A DNA stretch of 64,000 bases, from assembly GCA_023101885.1 (NCBI GenBank), contig JALPQD010000004.1, positions 17,264,688 to 17,328,687 of the forward strand, given 5' to 3'. Position numbers and translations under genes: made by a program. The DNA comes from Typhlomys cinereus. Lineage: Eukaryota; Chordata; Mammalia; Rodentia; Platacanthomyidae. Shown here piece after piece: positions 32,114-43,655 of this stretch; the stretch's first letter is position 1, and every line of letters starts with the position of its first letter. Under the pieces are notes generated by a model. That model was not told the DNA's origin. It saw only the letters and a program-made list of their open reading frames with translations, and did no database searches.

Positions 32114-32245
32114 AGAACTGCTGGACATGGTGGCATACACCTGTAATCCCCGCCCTTGAGAGGCAAAAGCAAGACACCCACAGCTAATGTGAGTCCAGCC
32201 TGGCCTACATACAAGACCCGCAGCACAAGACCCAGACCAGCCGAG
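32114..32245 (+). mobile_element. B1 (7SL-derived SINE)
   Basis: The text 'ggacatggtggcatacacct', 'gtaatccccgcccttgagag' and 'gagtccagcctggcctacat' matches B1, with an internal stretch of the 'ggcaggcggatct' block replaced. It contains an RNA polymerase III A-box-like 'atggtggcatac' and a diverged B box. The minus-strand frames here are antisense B1. Confidence 0.85.
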
Positions 32246-35200
32246 TTTCAACAGTGGGACTGACATACTCTTAATAACTTGAGAAAAGATCTATATAAAA
32301 GACAAGAAAAAAATAACAAACACATACCTAACAATAAAGTCTGTTTCAAACTAAACCAACCATTGTTTCTTGAGTGTAAGTGGCCACCCTCATGGACCAT
32401 TTTTTTACATGGTAATCCATTCAAAGATTCAAGGCTATAAATTTTCGAGCATGCTATAAATCTTTATCCATTCTTTCTTAGGAATAAAGTAGGGAGGCAT
32501 CATGGGTAGTAAAGGCACAGTATTTACTAGGAAATGCTTTCTAAATACTTGATTTCACGTTTCCCTAACTCCCAATGTAACTGCTTTTCTCTTAATTCTG
32601 ATGCACTGTCCGCAAAAACTCTTGATGAATAAAATTTAACATCTGATCTGTGAAACAGAATAATGATGTTAGGGGTTAAATCCCCAGTACCAAGCTGAGC
32701 TGGACTGGAATCCTCTAATGAAGAATGCAAAGACTCTATTCCTCAGTTTCCCAAGCTGTAACACAGAATCCCATCAGTTCTCACTCTAGGTCTGTTCCAT
32801 AGCTAAGTTAAACACTTAAATAGTCCAAGATTTGGATGATGTCTGACACATGACAAAGGCAAAATAATTGTTAATGTAAACTTTAATATATACATAGATA
32901 GATAGATATGAAATACTTCACAAATTTTCATGTCAATCTTGTGCAGGGATAAAGGGCATCTTTTGCTTACCACTCTGATTTCAGGATATGTGTTGTTGAA
33001 GCAAGCACTTTAGCTATAGAATATTCTGACAGTACCTCTCTGCTCATATTCTGGCACTATTCCATTAAGACTACTGTAATTGTTCTCTGTTCATTGCAAG
33101 GATTCCTCTTATTCACAATGAGATACCTCACGCTCAGTTTTCTTCCCCATCCTTTGCTGACCCCACAGCATGATTCCTCTTTCTGGCACTATGACTCTTA
33201 AAGCTGCTCTTAGCAAGTCCAGGAGCAACATTTGTCATATTTCTGATGTGATGTCAGCCTCCTCCAGAGCCTGTCTCTGGTAATATCACTTAAAATATTC
33301 ACTCACGAGAAAATGCAGAAATAAATATAACCTGTTGTGCAAGCAGGTTTTGACTGCAGATTCCTAAGCAGGGTGTATTTCCTTGGAACTATTAGAGATG
33401 TCTCTGGAACATTTCATTTCCCTCCTATTCTGTTATGCAAAGACCAGCATAATCTTTATCTGTAGAGCGCAAGCATTCTTATTCATGTTATGAAAATCTC
33501 AAGTTTTCTTCCCTTTCTTTGCTGACCTTTATAGCATGATTCCTCGTTCAGACACTGTGTGACATGCAATTCTGTAAATCTACTTTTGAGCATGACACCT
33601 ATGAGAAGTTCCTTGCTGAATAACTAAGGCCAGCGTGTCTTGTGCACTCCCATTTCTCCGCAACCTGGTAACAGAAGGTCTTCAATACACTGATGGGTGA
33701 GTTCATAGAGAACTGGAACACACTGCTTATGACCACTTGCCACTAATAAGACAGAAAGGCAACAAAGTCTCCAACATGCTCAAGATCTGCCCATTTGACC
33801 TTTGCAACCTGGGGATCTGGAGTTCAGATTCCATGACAATGAAACACACCCACATTACTCCAATTGCTCAAATCATGCCTCACCTTAAGTCCAAACTTTG
33901 CTTGCTTGTGTTACCTCCTTTTCCTCCAAGAAGAATCATAATAACTTCTTGGTTCAGTAATTAAACACAAAACGCAAGAGATGGTGTCTGCTTCAGCAAG
34001 TCCTGACTGACCACGCTTTAATCTACTGCCCCCTGGTGGATGGACCACAGTTGCAGTCAGTTCCATTTAAGCACAGAACTCCTAAGAGTTTTTTGTTCAA
34101 TGATGCATACATAGTAAGTAGCCAATTCAACACGTGCATCATACTTGTTCTCCTGGTAGGTCCCGTGGAGTTTGAATCCATAAAAGACCAGAATGTCTGT
34201 GGACTCTCACTTAGTTGGTGGCATTTTCCTGCTCTATGGCCATTTACCTTTGTTCCATTTAGGTGGTGTTTCTAACCACTTTTACAGACCTTTAGTCCAC
34301 TGCCTGGCACAATACCACCTACCAATTTCTCAAGTTTCTAGCAAAGTTGGCTTTTAGCCATCAAGTCAAAGCCAGCTTAAAACCCATCTCATAATTGCAG
34401 CCAAGTCCCCAGAGATGTGTTCTCATCTAGTGAGCTAAGGTAATGGCAGAGGACTAGCTCAAGCCTGGCTGGCGCTGACCTCCTTTTCCTCCAAGAACAA
34501 CTCCAGTTTCCTCAATGTCTGGATGTCTACTGAATCTGTTGTTTAACAAAAATTTCAGTTCATTTGTTCACGAGGGAATTTTTAAGGTTTCCACAGTTGA
34601 CCCGCAGCCATTAATCTCAAACCAACCAATAGGATACTAAGGAGCACAGACAGATGGTCCAAGAACCACCTCCTCAGAGAACTGTTCCCTGAAAAGTGCG
34701 ATGCAGGCACCATTCTCCCAGCCAAGAAACTATATCCATCACAAGAGTTACTTTTTTATCGCCTGAGAGCTTTAATTTAAAGGCAGCTCTTCACAAATTA
34801 GAGTCTGGCTAAACATCTGAGACATGGGGAGCTATTTGGCTCATGATCTAGGAGATGGGTTTTCTTCCTTTCTCCCTCAAACTTCAGCTTCCTCAGTAAC
34901 TCACTGCTCTATCCCATTGACCTTAACTTCTAGTTGCCAGATACTCCTTATTTTATTGCTTCTTATTGATGTCTCTTATGACCTTTTTACTATAAGAGGT
35001 GAAATCATCCAAAGATGTTATCTCATAGAGATAAGTTATTGAGCCCATTCAGCCAGCTCTTATCTGGATACTTTTGGCCAATACCTAATCTAAAAATGAA
35101 CCACAGTCTCTCCGTTCAGCCTAGACCTTGTGTGCGAATATTGATACTGATCAGCAATTCCTGTTTTTTGATGCAGTTCCAGAGCTCCGCAACTTCCTTA

Positions 35201-35402
35201 TAAATCTCTTTCACAGATCACCATTCATCCTTCGATAGGACACGCCCTATTGTAATTATATTTTCTAGAATGATGCAGGCATAGTATATGATATTACAAG
35301 GAGTACCTCTGTATGCTCATGTTTTATGACATTATACTATGTCAAAGTTCTATTCCTTAAATCAAAATAGTAATAATCAAACTTTAAAACTGTTCATTTT
35401 GG
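32246..35402. other. Repeat-poor stretch with an internal ~85 bp duplication
   Basis: No gene was recognised. Two segments about 370 bp apart (about 33090-33175 and 33460-33545) share 'cttattca', 'gttttcttcccc/tt', 'ctttgctgacc' and 'agcatgattcctc' in order. An 18-base string ending 'cctccttttcctccaagaa' also recurs at about 33917 and 34479. The stretch may be a decayed LTR element or a local duplication; I cannot name it. Confidence 0.4.
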
Positions 35403-35545
35403 GGGCTGGAGAGATGACTCCTGGGTTAAGTCTTTGCCTTGCAAGCAGAAAGTGCTGAGTTCTAATCCCAGATCCCATGTAAAATCAGCAGGCAGAAATG
35501 ATAGTGGCCTACACTACCAGCCCTGTCTATACTGCATTGTTCATA
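35403..35545 (+). mobile_element. Older local SINE, 3' part missing
   Basis: The head 'gggctggagagatgactcct', the B-box region 'gagttctaatcccagatccc' and 'gcaggcagaaatgatagtgg' are followed by 'cctacactaccagccctgtc'. After that the SINE text is lost. It shows no CA tail. Confidence 0.75.
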
Positions 35546-38020
35546 AGGGAGCAGCAACTTAACCACAGAGCATGGACAGAGAAACCTTGATTGCAAATTG
35601 TATTATGTGTTTACATGGAGCACAGAAATTACCCTAAAATTCTCGCATCTCTCTCTCTTGCCCCTTTTTACTCTTCCAAAGACATTGCTTCTCACTATTG
35701 CCCATGCTTCTGTCCTTCTCCCTCCAGCACAGCTCACACACCTGGGGCTCTCCACATGTGCATCATCTGCACCTCCCAGAATGCAAATCTTACCTTCTGT
35801 TCAGGTTGCTCATCTCACAACACTGCAACCAAAGGAATTCTATTGAATCTAAACACACCATCTACACCTTATTAGTTTTTCCATTTATAAAATACGCAAT
35901 TATTCATCTATTACTAATCACCAAACTTGTTCTGCAAATATAAATAATTTTCAGTTACTTCCTCTGGACATTGATTTTTTTTATTTTAAACTATAAAATC
36001 CATTTAAGTTGGCCCAAAAAAGGAGAAAAAGGCATAACAAATAGATAGCAACAGATGTACTGTCTAAATGGAGTTGTGAATGAGTTTCAAAGCTACTTGG
36101 AGTGCATAAGCAATATTAGACAACAATGGCTATAGGTCATTTAGTACATGTGCATTCATTTTAACAATAAAGAAGTTCACTTGCCATATGTATTGACATC
36201 TGTAGTGATATTGGCTGTCTTACACATAGTAAAACACACAGGGTTTAGGAATGCATATGCTAAGTGCTGTGTTACTACTCTCCAGGGAATTTTATGGCCC
36301 TGGAGAACAATTTTCAAAGACCAATGCATCTTGTCGGACTGGTCCCAAAACTAGGATCTACGAAGAATACTAAGGACTTTGATGGATTATCACTGAAACT
36401 GAACTGTGTTGAAAAGTTATAAATCATCAAGTTCCCTTGGGTTTAGATGCAACTGATTACTAGATGGATCATCAAAGTCACCATGCTGTCCTGAGCACTA
36501 AATGATACATTTTCAAAAGGCATCATCTACCAAAAATGTAAACAAGGGCGATGCGCATTCCAGGCATATGAAGTTCGGGTGGTAATCATCTCAGATAAAT
36601 GATAAACAAATGATGAGTTACATGTAAATCAACAGTGTTGTCAAAACACTGCCCTTTTAATCCCAGATAAATGATGAAGTTTATAAAAGGAGATTTTGGA
36701 GGGTCCTGGAAGATTGTTTAAACATACAAGGAGAGTGGTTTAAGTGCTAATCCATTGCTGCTTGTGTAAACAGCATTTCCATCATCCGTCTTCACAACAT
36801 AAAATTGTCTCATCATTTTATAAATCCATAAACGTAGCTGAAACTAGTCCTTACTAGGGACAAACTTTTCACATTAAGCTTGAATACTTTCAACTCTCTT
36901 TTACATACACACAGTGACACAGCTTTGAAACTCTCAGCTCAAGGCACGAAAACATTTAAAGCACTTCATAACTTTCACGGAGCGTCACTCTCTATTCAAC
37001 TCCAAAAGATCTAACGACACATACATGCTTCCACATCGAGAGATTGCGCAATATACTTCATAAAGGGATCTGGATTCTTCCGAAAGCTGTTACACATCTG
37101 CTTTGCTTTGCCAATGAAGAAAGAGACATGCTGATGGTTTTGGTCTGAACTCCTTTTGCAAGCAAGAAGGAAATGCAGAATGCTCAGCTAATTGCTAAGA
37201 AGAAATCCATATGTGTTATTTGCTTTCCATGAAAGGACAGGTCCTCTTGCTATTTAATTGATGAAATGTTGTACACAAAACTGACAGTGATTAATACCAT
37301 TCTGAGATGCCATTTTAAGAGCTGTAAGTGTAATACTTTGGAATATGTTCTTTGACATTTACATTGCTATTTGCTAGGTATAAAATCTAGTTCTTGCCTT
37401 GAGCATTTGTATTGGGGGAAAATGTTAAGTAATTTCAAATGGCAATATCTTCCTGGGGAACCAATCTTTAAAAAGCCAGGCACCAATTGCTTTTTGCCCC
37501 TGATTTCCTCGTTAAAAACAAACAAATAGTATACTACAAATCTACCTAGAAGCATTTATCGTGCACCTAGAGGATGTTTTATGTAGTTTCCCATAGATGG
37601 ACTTCTTCCCACTGAAAGATGAGGCATGAAGTCTAAAAATGGCTTGTAATCTAAGAAACACTTATAAAGAACATGGATTCTTAGCAAGAGCTTTCACCCG
37701 AGCTCTTCTCCATAGACAAAGAATGCAGCTAGGACGTCTGCACTCCATTGAGTCCCAAGACAATACACAATGGCTCTCAAATTTCCTTGCATGATATAAT
37801 TTCAAGAGGACATAGGGTTCAAGCCTGGGTTTTCTTTTGTAATTTCCAACATTCTTCAAAGAATTCACAGTTTATTATACTTAAGCTTTGCAAAGTCCCC
37901 TGGCCCTAGCACATTACTACCATCCTGAATCACTTACACTGAAAGATAACAGTCTCTCTCTTACATCTGCTTTAGACATTATTCCTAATACCACAAGTAC
38001 TCAGACAGCAGAATTTTACA

Positions 38021-38021
<1 letters not shown>

Positions 38022-38065
<44 letters not shown>
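38022..38065 (+). repeat. (CA)n microsatellite
   Basis: A pure run of about 22 CA units, not attached to any SINE that I recognise. Confidence 0.95.
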
Positions 38066-38069
<4 letters not shown>

Positions 38070-40137
38070 TGAAACAGATCCTCCAGTTTCTTGATAAGAA
38101 GGAACAGAATTTCACTGTGTTTCCCTGCTTAGGACATAAAGGTATGCGACACACATGCAAATACTTTTAGGGTGCAAGCAGGGGACACTATAAAAAAGAA
38201 AAGGAAAGAAAACAAGATAATATTGGCACAGTATGATAGGATCCAACCACTAGGTTTAAGAGAACAAAATTGCAAACAAAATGAATACTGTTCGGCATGA
38301 GCCTCCATGTCTTAGAACTTGTGTTGAACTCATTGTATCTGAAAGATCAGCTTCATATTTAACAGGCTAGACTATAAATCTAAAATTGTCAGACTTTCGG
38401 GTTCCCACAAGCTGGACGTCAAAATTTCTATGTGAAATTTTCCAACTTTTTAAGTGATATCAATTGAGTCAACTAGGAAAAATAGTACAATTAGTCATTT
38501 GGTGGCTATGTTTTCAAGATAAACATAATCCCATTGTGGACCAGATCTAGATATACTGAGAGTTCACATTTCCAGTCTTGGCCATGCTCAGAAAAACATG
38601 TTTTATGCTTCTAAACTTATTTGAAGCACAATATTCATTAGCATTTAAGCTTAAGTTTTGCTACTCAGAGTTTGCATATAGTGAATTTATTATCTAAGTG
38701 TGTCCTAGTGCTTCTTGTCAAAGTTAAATTCTGTAAAAACTGGAAAGAAACTAATTCCCTCAACACCAGTCATTGGTCTTGAACACTGGAGCATAGAACC
38801 CATGATACTAAGTGTAGATACAAACAAGGAAACTGAAAATTAATCCAGGCTCCACCCACTAATTGTTTCAATATCCAGAAGTCTTTCAAAACAGGGAAAA
38901 CTCATAAGAAAAGATGAAAAACTTGTGGAGTCACAGTGATAGTAAAAACTCAGAAAGGGTAGTGTGAAAATCCAGTAAGCTTTTCTAAGACTAGAAAGGA
39001 AGAAGATTAATTTAGTGGCAGTAAAATCCAGAGATTGGCGGTGACTTAAGCAATTCAACAACTGCAGAGAGCTCATGGAACTCCAGTGCTTTCGTAGGCC
39101 ACCACCCAACTGAAATTTCCTCCTTTCATGATGTCTGGGTATATATGACTACTTGGGAATCACAGCATGTTTGTATTTCCTACCAGAGTCTGTTTTACTT
39201 CCATGCAACTTCTGATGCCAGCATACACACATACACACACATACACATACACACACATACACACACACACACACACAGAGTGAGAGACACCGTCACCTTA
39301 CACACATTCTAAGTTCAAAGACCAAACAATCAATCAGCCTTTCAAAAGCCAGCAGGAGTCATCTATGCCAGCTCTAGTTCCAGTTCTATTCTGAAGATGC
39401 TGACCAGGGGAAAAAGTGTAATTCTCCATCCAAAACCCTATCCTTGCTAATGGGAGGGCCGGAGCTTGCCAGTGTCTTGTGGCAGCCCCTTTTGGTTTGT
39501 CTTTGACAGATCAGTATCAAACCAAATAGCTACAGGCCAAAGGATTAAAAAAAAAAAAAGCTGGAGGCCAAGAGCTTCATGCCTGCTGGTGAAAACTTAA
39601 GCAGGCATGCGGGTAATATGAGTATGACAAGCTGGCAGCCCACAGTCTTTTTGAAGTGAAGAGCAAACAAGTTGAGGATTTTTATAATGCGAGCTTTGTC
39701 CGATAATTCAGCCAGAAGCTTTACCAATACAGCTGCTTCCAAAAACTAAAACACATGGGGATGAAGGCATTGCAACTTAAAGCAAACAAGATTCGCAGCC
39801 AGGACCGGCATTCCCAACAGCTGAAGAGTAGACATGCTCTGCCACTAAAAATAAAGTCGTGGCTGCATTCAGAACGTCTCCCAGACAGACCAAAAGTATA
39901 CGATGCTGGATGATTACAAACTAAAAAGAACAACTAAAAAAAAAAAAAAAAAAAAAACTGTGATCAGCTATAGCTACTAAGAGGCCTCTAGGGTGGAATG
40001 TGAGGGCCAGAATAGCAACTGGGAGAAAGAGATGCTACTTATGAATGAGACTTAGATGAATAAAAGGTCCATACATCTTCCTGTAGAATGGTAAAATATA
40101 TGGAGCTTATAATCCTCTACTCTCTCCTCTGATGTGA

Positions 40138-40195
40138 GGCAGAGACAGAGGGAGAGAAAGAGAAAGAGAGAGAGACAGGGAGGGAGAGAGGGAGA

Positions 40196-40234
<39 letters not shown>
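40138..40234 (+). repeat. (GA)n purine tract
   Basis: GAGAGA text with GGGA interruptions, followed by a pure GA run of about 18 units at the end. Confidence 0.95.
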
Positions 40235-40237
<3 letters not shown>

Positions 40238-41493
40238 TTATCAACTATAAAGGTTAAAAGGTTATCTCCATTTTTTATTGTGTCTCAGATATCTGCTTAC
40301 CTCAGCCCAGTTGAATTTGAACTTCAAGTGCTATAAGTAGCTACAGAAGCCCTTTTATTTACATTGAATAAAAAAGTTTCCAACATGACAGGAGCACATA
40401 TAAATAGATCCATATTCCCTTAAATGATTGGTTGTGAACATGCAAAACCACAAGTTTTGAGGATTACCTAGGCTAGGAAAATACCCCAGTTCCGCCTACA
40501 TTATGGACCAGTGTTCTGTCTCACTGTAAAAAAGAAGTTTCACTTTTGAGCACAAGCCTTCAGTCTACCAGGCACCTAAGTCATGCATGCTAAAGGGCGG
40601 GAAGATCATGGAGCTGTGAGTGGTCATTTCAGCCACAAGTACATCCTTTCACCTGAGGGCATAATTTGTGTTCTTACATCTATACAATAGATTCCCTGTT
40701 ACAGTAATTATTATGAATTATAGATAAGCACTCTGTATATAATGTTCTGCTCTCCATTTCCTACAAATCAAATTACCCAGGGTTATATTGGATTGTGGAC
40801 ATATTTAGAAAATCCTTTTATGGTTATTTGTTAACTTTCCTTCTGCCAAAAGCCTCCGATCTCCTTTGACCAGATGGCCCTGCTGTGTCTGACCTGAAAG
40901 GGAGTACTAACTGCTGAGAGAAGTTGGTGCATGGTGTGGGGATGAGTAAACCCTAGAGACACCAACAAGGAAACAACTCAACGGCTAGTACATCCATCCT
41001 CACTGGGACTATTGGAGACCCCCAGCTGTAACCAAGTATGAGGTACTCAGGAAGAGTTAATCAAATATGCACTCTGGATTTTATTCCGAAAAGACAACTG
41101 AGAGAACGAGCGTCTGCCAAGCAAAGCTTCTAAACTACACCATCAGCCCACCCCTGTTGGTATGTGATAACGGGACATAAGGCCTGCCACTGTTGGTGGA
41201 GGACGGCATGGAGACAAATCACGTCATATCTACACGCAGCACTCATTACAAAGACTCATTCCAGGGTATTCTAACAACCTGATTTTCCCATCAAACCTAA
41301 TTTGGGGTACCTTCACAGCCATGGGAACACAATGCTGAGTAGTAAAATGTAGGAGTGAAAGTCAGAAGCCTCTCAATTATATGCCACTGATAGGAAGGAT
41401 CCAAACTAGAGAGAACGTCAGACTCCCACACACTATTGCCTGTCCTGACAGCGATGCCCTTTCTACAGATATAATGAGTCACCCTACACATTC

Positions 41494-41757
41494 CTGTGTG
41501 CGAATGTGTGCAGAGGCCAGGAGTCATATCAGATGTCTTCGTCAATCACTCTCAACCTCATTTTTGAAACAGGGTCTCTCACTGAATGTGGAACTCATTG
41601 ATTTAGCTAGGCCAAAAAATCCCTCCTATCTCTGCTTTGGCAATATGTGGGTCACAAAGCCATATCCAGGTTTCCATGTGTGTGTTGGAGATCCAAAATC
41701 AGGTCTTCGTATTTATACAGTAAGCACTTAGTCAACCCAGCCATCTCCCCAGCCCTC
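41494..41757 (-). mobile_element. RSINE1/B4-type composite SINE
   Basis: In plus orientation one reads 'gtgtgcagaggccaggagtc', 'gtcttcgtcaatcactctca', 'gaaacagggtctctcactga', 'gtggaactcattgatttagc' and 'cagccatctccccagccctc', the reverse complement of RSINE1/B4 in correct order. The plus-strand frame at 41381-41731 is an antisense artefact. Confidence 0.82.
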
Positions 41758-43399
41758 ATTTTACTGAAGAATCCTGAGACTTCAAAATCTCAGCCAAATG
41801 GAATGAATTTCCAAGTGGAATGTCTTTATCATGTGGTGTGTCGAGTAGGCCTGAGAGAAATGTAGGGGGTTGACTGAAGAATTCTGTCAGTAAAGCAATT
41901 TGTTTCCAGTAACTAAAGACTTATTTTACTGACCTTGGCCATTTACAATTAATTATAAAAGTCAAGAACACAAGAGAAACCAGAGTATCATGGGATATTT
42001 TGTACTTGGTACATTTGGGGAAAGAAAATTCAAACATGGTTCATTCCATTGGCACTAGCCATAGTGGCTCTGGATTAGTGGGACTCTGTTAATCTCTTAC
42101 CTTTCTCTGGTCATTCTGTTCCCCCTTTGGCTCAGCTTTCGCCCACCCATAATAATTAGTCACTGACCTTCTGTGCTCGGTCATCAACTTCAGCTTCTGC
42201 TTATGCAGAAATTATGTCTACTTACCCCCATCAACTTATTCATCTTTCTTGCCGCTGCATGGCTTCTTTTTGTGGTTCTTTTCAGCTCATGCTCCCTCCC
42301 AAAACCAACTAATTGACTTCCACCCCAGATGCCCTAGTTCAAATTCCAGAGCAAGAACATCTGACCTAACTAATCACCATTTTGCCTCTTTGGGCAGATT
42401 CTCATGCCAAACCATCTCATAAGACACTGGCCAGCCTATGACTGGCTAAGGCTAAGACCACCCTGGTCTACTCAGGTCTAGAAAAGGGGGGACTCCCAGC
42501 CACCCTGAGTGGCAGACACAGCCCACTTGTGGCTAAGGCAGCTCCCTCAGATGGATGCTACTGGCCTGTGAGGTCCTACAGTGGCTGCCCAAGAAGCTCT
42601 GAAGACATCAAATCCTGACAGTGTCACTGCTTTTGAGGGTGGTTTGCAGCTGGAACAGAAACAAAAGCTGCAACGGCATTGCAATGGCATTGCTCTTCAT
42701 GTGGGCTTTTAAGCAGGCAACATCAGAAGACCTCTGTGGTTCCGGCATGCTCTTTGATGACAACTTACTCTAATTCGATAAAACAATCCTTCATAAGCAT
42801 GAACCTCAACTGCTGTGGGGGCATCTCAAGCAATTCTTTTACACATTATTATCTAGGCTTCAATTCCAGTGAATTATAGCAACCTCCATATCTCTTCATC
42901 CAGACCATTCCCATGACTTAAAAAGCATCTATACGATAAGGAATTCCAGCCACATAAACTTCACCCTGCAGTTTTCTTTGAATTCCCTGTCTCTGTTGCC
43001 CATTGCCACCTAAATATTACACAATTATTTTATTCTTATTCAATGCCATAAAATTCAGCATATCTTAATTCATTACACCTTCCTTCTGCTTGATTAGCAG
43101 ACTCTTCTTCAGTTCTCTACTTGCTCACTTAAACTTGGGTGTCACCTCTCACTTTTACCTTTTCCAAGTTTCATAGTCAATCAACAATTACCATTCCTGT
43201 TGACAATTATTTCTCAAGTATCTGATGACTTTGCTTCCACTGCTTCAACTGCTACTATGCGAGGGAAGCTTTTATTCCTCAGAGGCAATGCTCTATGTCT
43301 CTTCCAGTCTTTTGTACAATGAAGTTATTCCCTCTGAAAAGAACACTATCCTTTGGCCTATCAAAATCCTGAATTCCTTTGCCCTTTTTCTTCTCATTC
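41758..43399. other. No recognised gene or repeat
   Basis: This is mixed-composition, unique-looking sequence. The pyrimidine-rich part from about 43080 may already belong to the L2 remnant that follows. Confidence 0.35.
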
Positions 43400-43655
43400 T
43401 GCTCATCTCAGGTCAGGGTTACTACCTCCAGAAGCTCTTTCTGACAGATGGTCTGAGGCAAATAGTCTTTCTCTGTGCCCTACTCCATCCATCCTACTCC
43501 ATATTCCACGATGCTTGAAATTATCTGACCCTAAGTATCCTAAGCTAAAATATTGACTGTCTGAGACAGGAACCACATCTGCCTGGTTTAAATCTGTATG
43601 CCCACTGGCCAACACAGGAACAGACTCATAGCAGTCAATTAATACTTGTAAGTCA
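43400..43655 (+). mobile_element. Probable L2 3' end, ancient
   Basis: The blocks 'gactgtctgagacaggaacc', 'acatctgcctggtttaaatc', 'tgtatgcccactggccaaca' and 'agcagtcaattaatacttg' keep the order of the conserved L2/MIR-type terminus (the 'gggcagggacc ... tgtatccccagcgcc ... gctcaataaatatttg' region) with heavy change. Confidence 0.45.

Larger units (their letters stand above)
35546..41493. other. ~6 kb with no recognised transposon; microsatellites only
   Basis: No SINE, L1 or LTR was recognised in this interval. It holds a CA run (38022-38065), a CACATA-type run (about 39226-39280) and a GA-rich purine run (40138-40234). Several parts (36500-36720, 39440-39930) have mixed composition without simple sequence and look like candidates for constrained non-coding DNA, which only alignment can show. 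No exon was recognised. Confidence 0.45.

Noticed and set aside
42040..42500. Possible LTR or DNA-transposon remnant ('ccagagcaagaacatctgac' block)
   Set aside because: Only one block seemed familiar; no ends, order or duplication could be shown.
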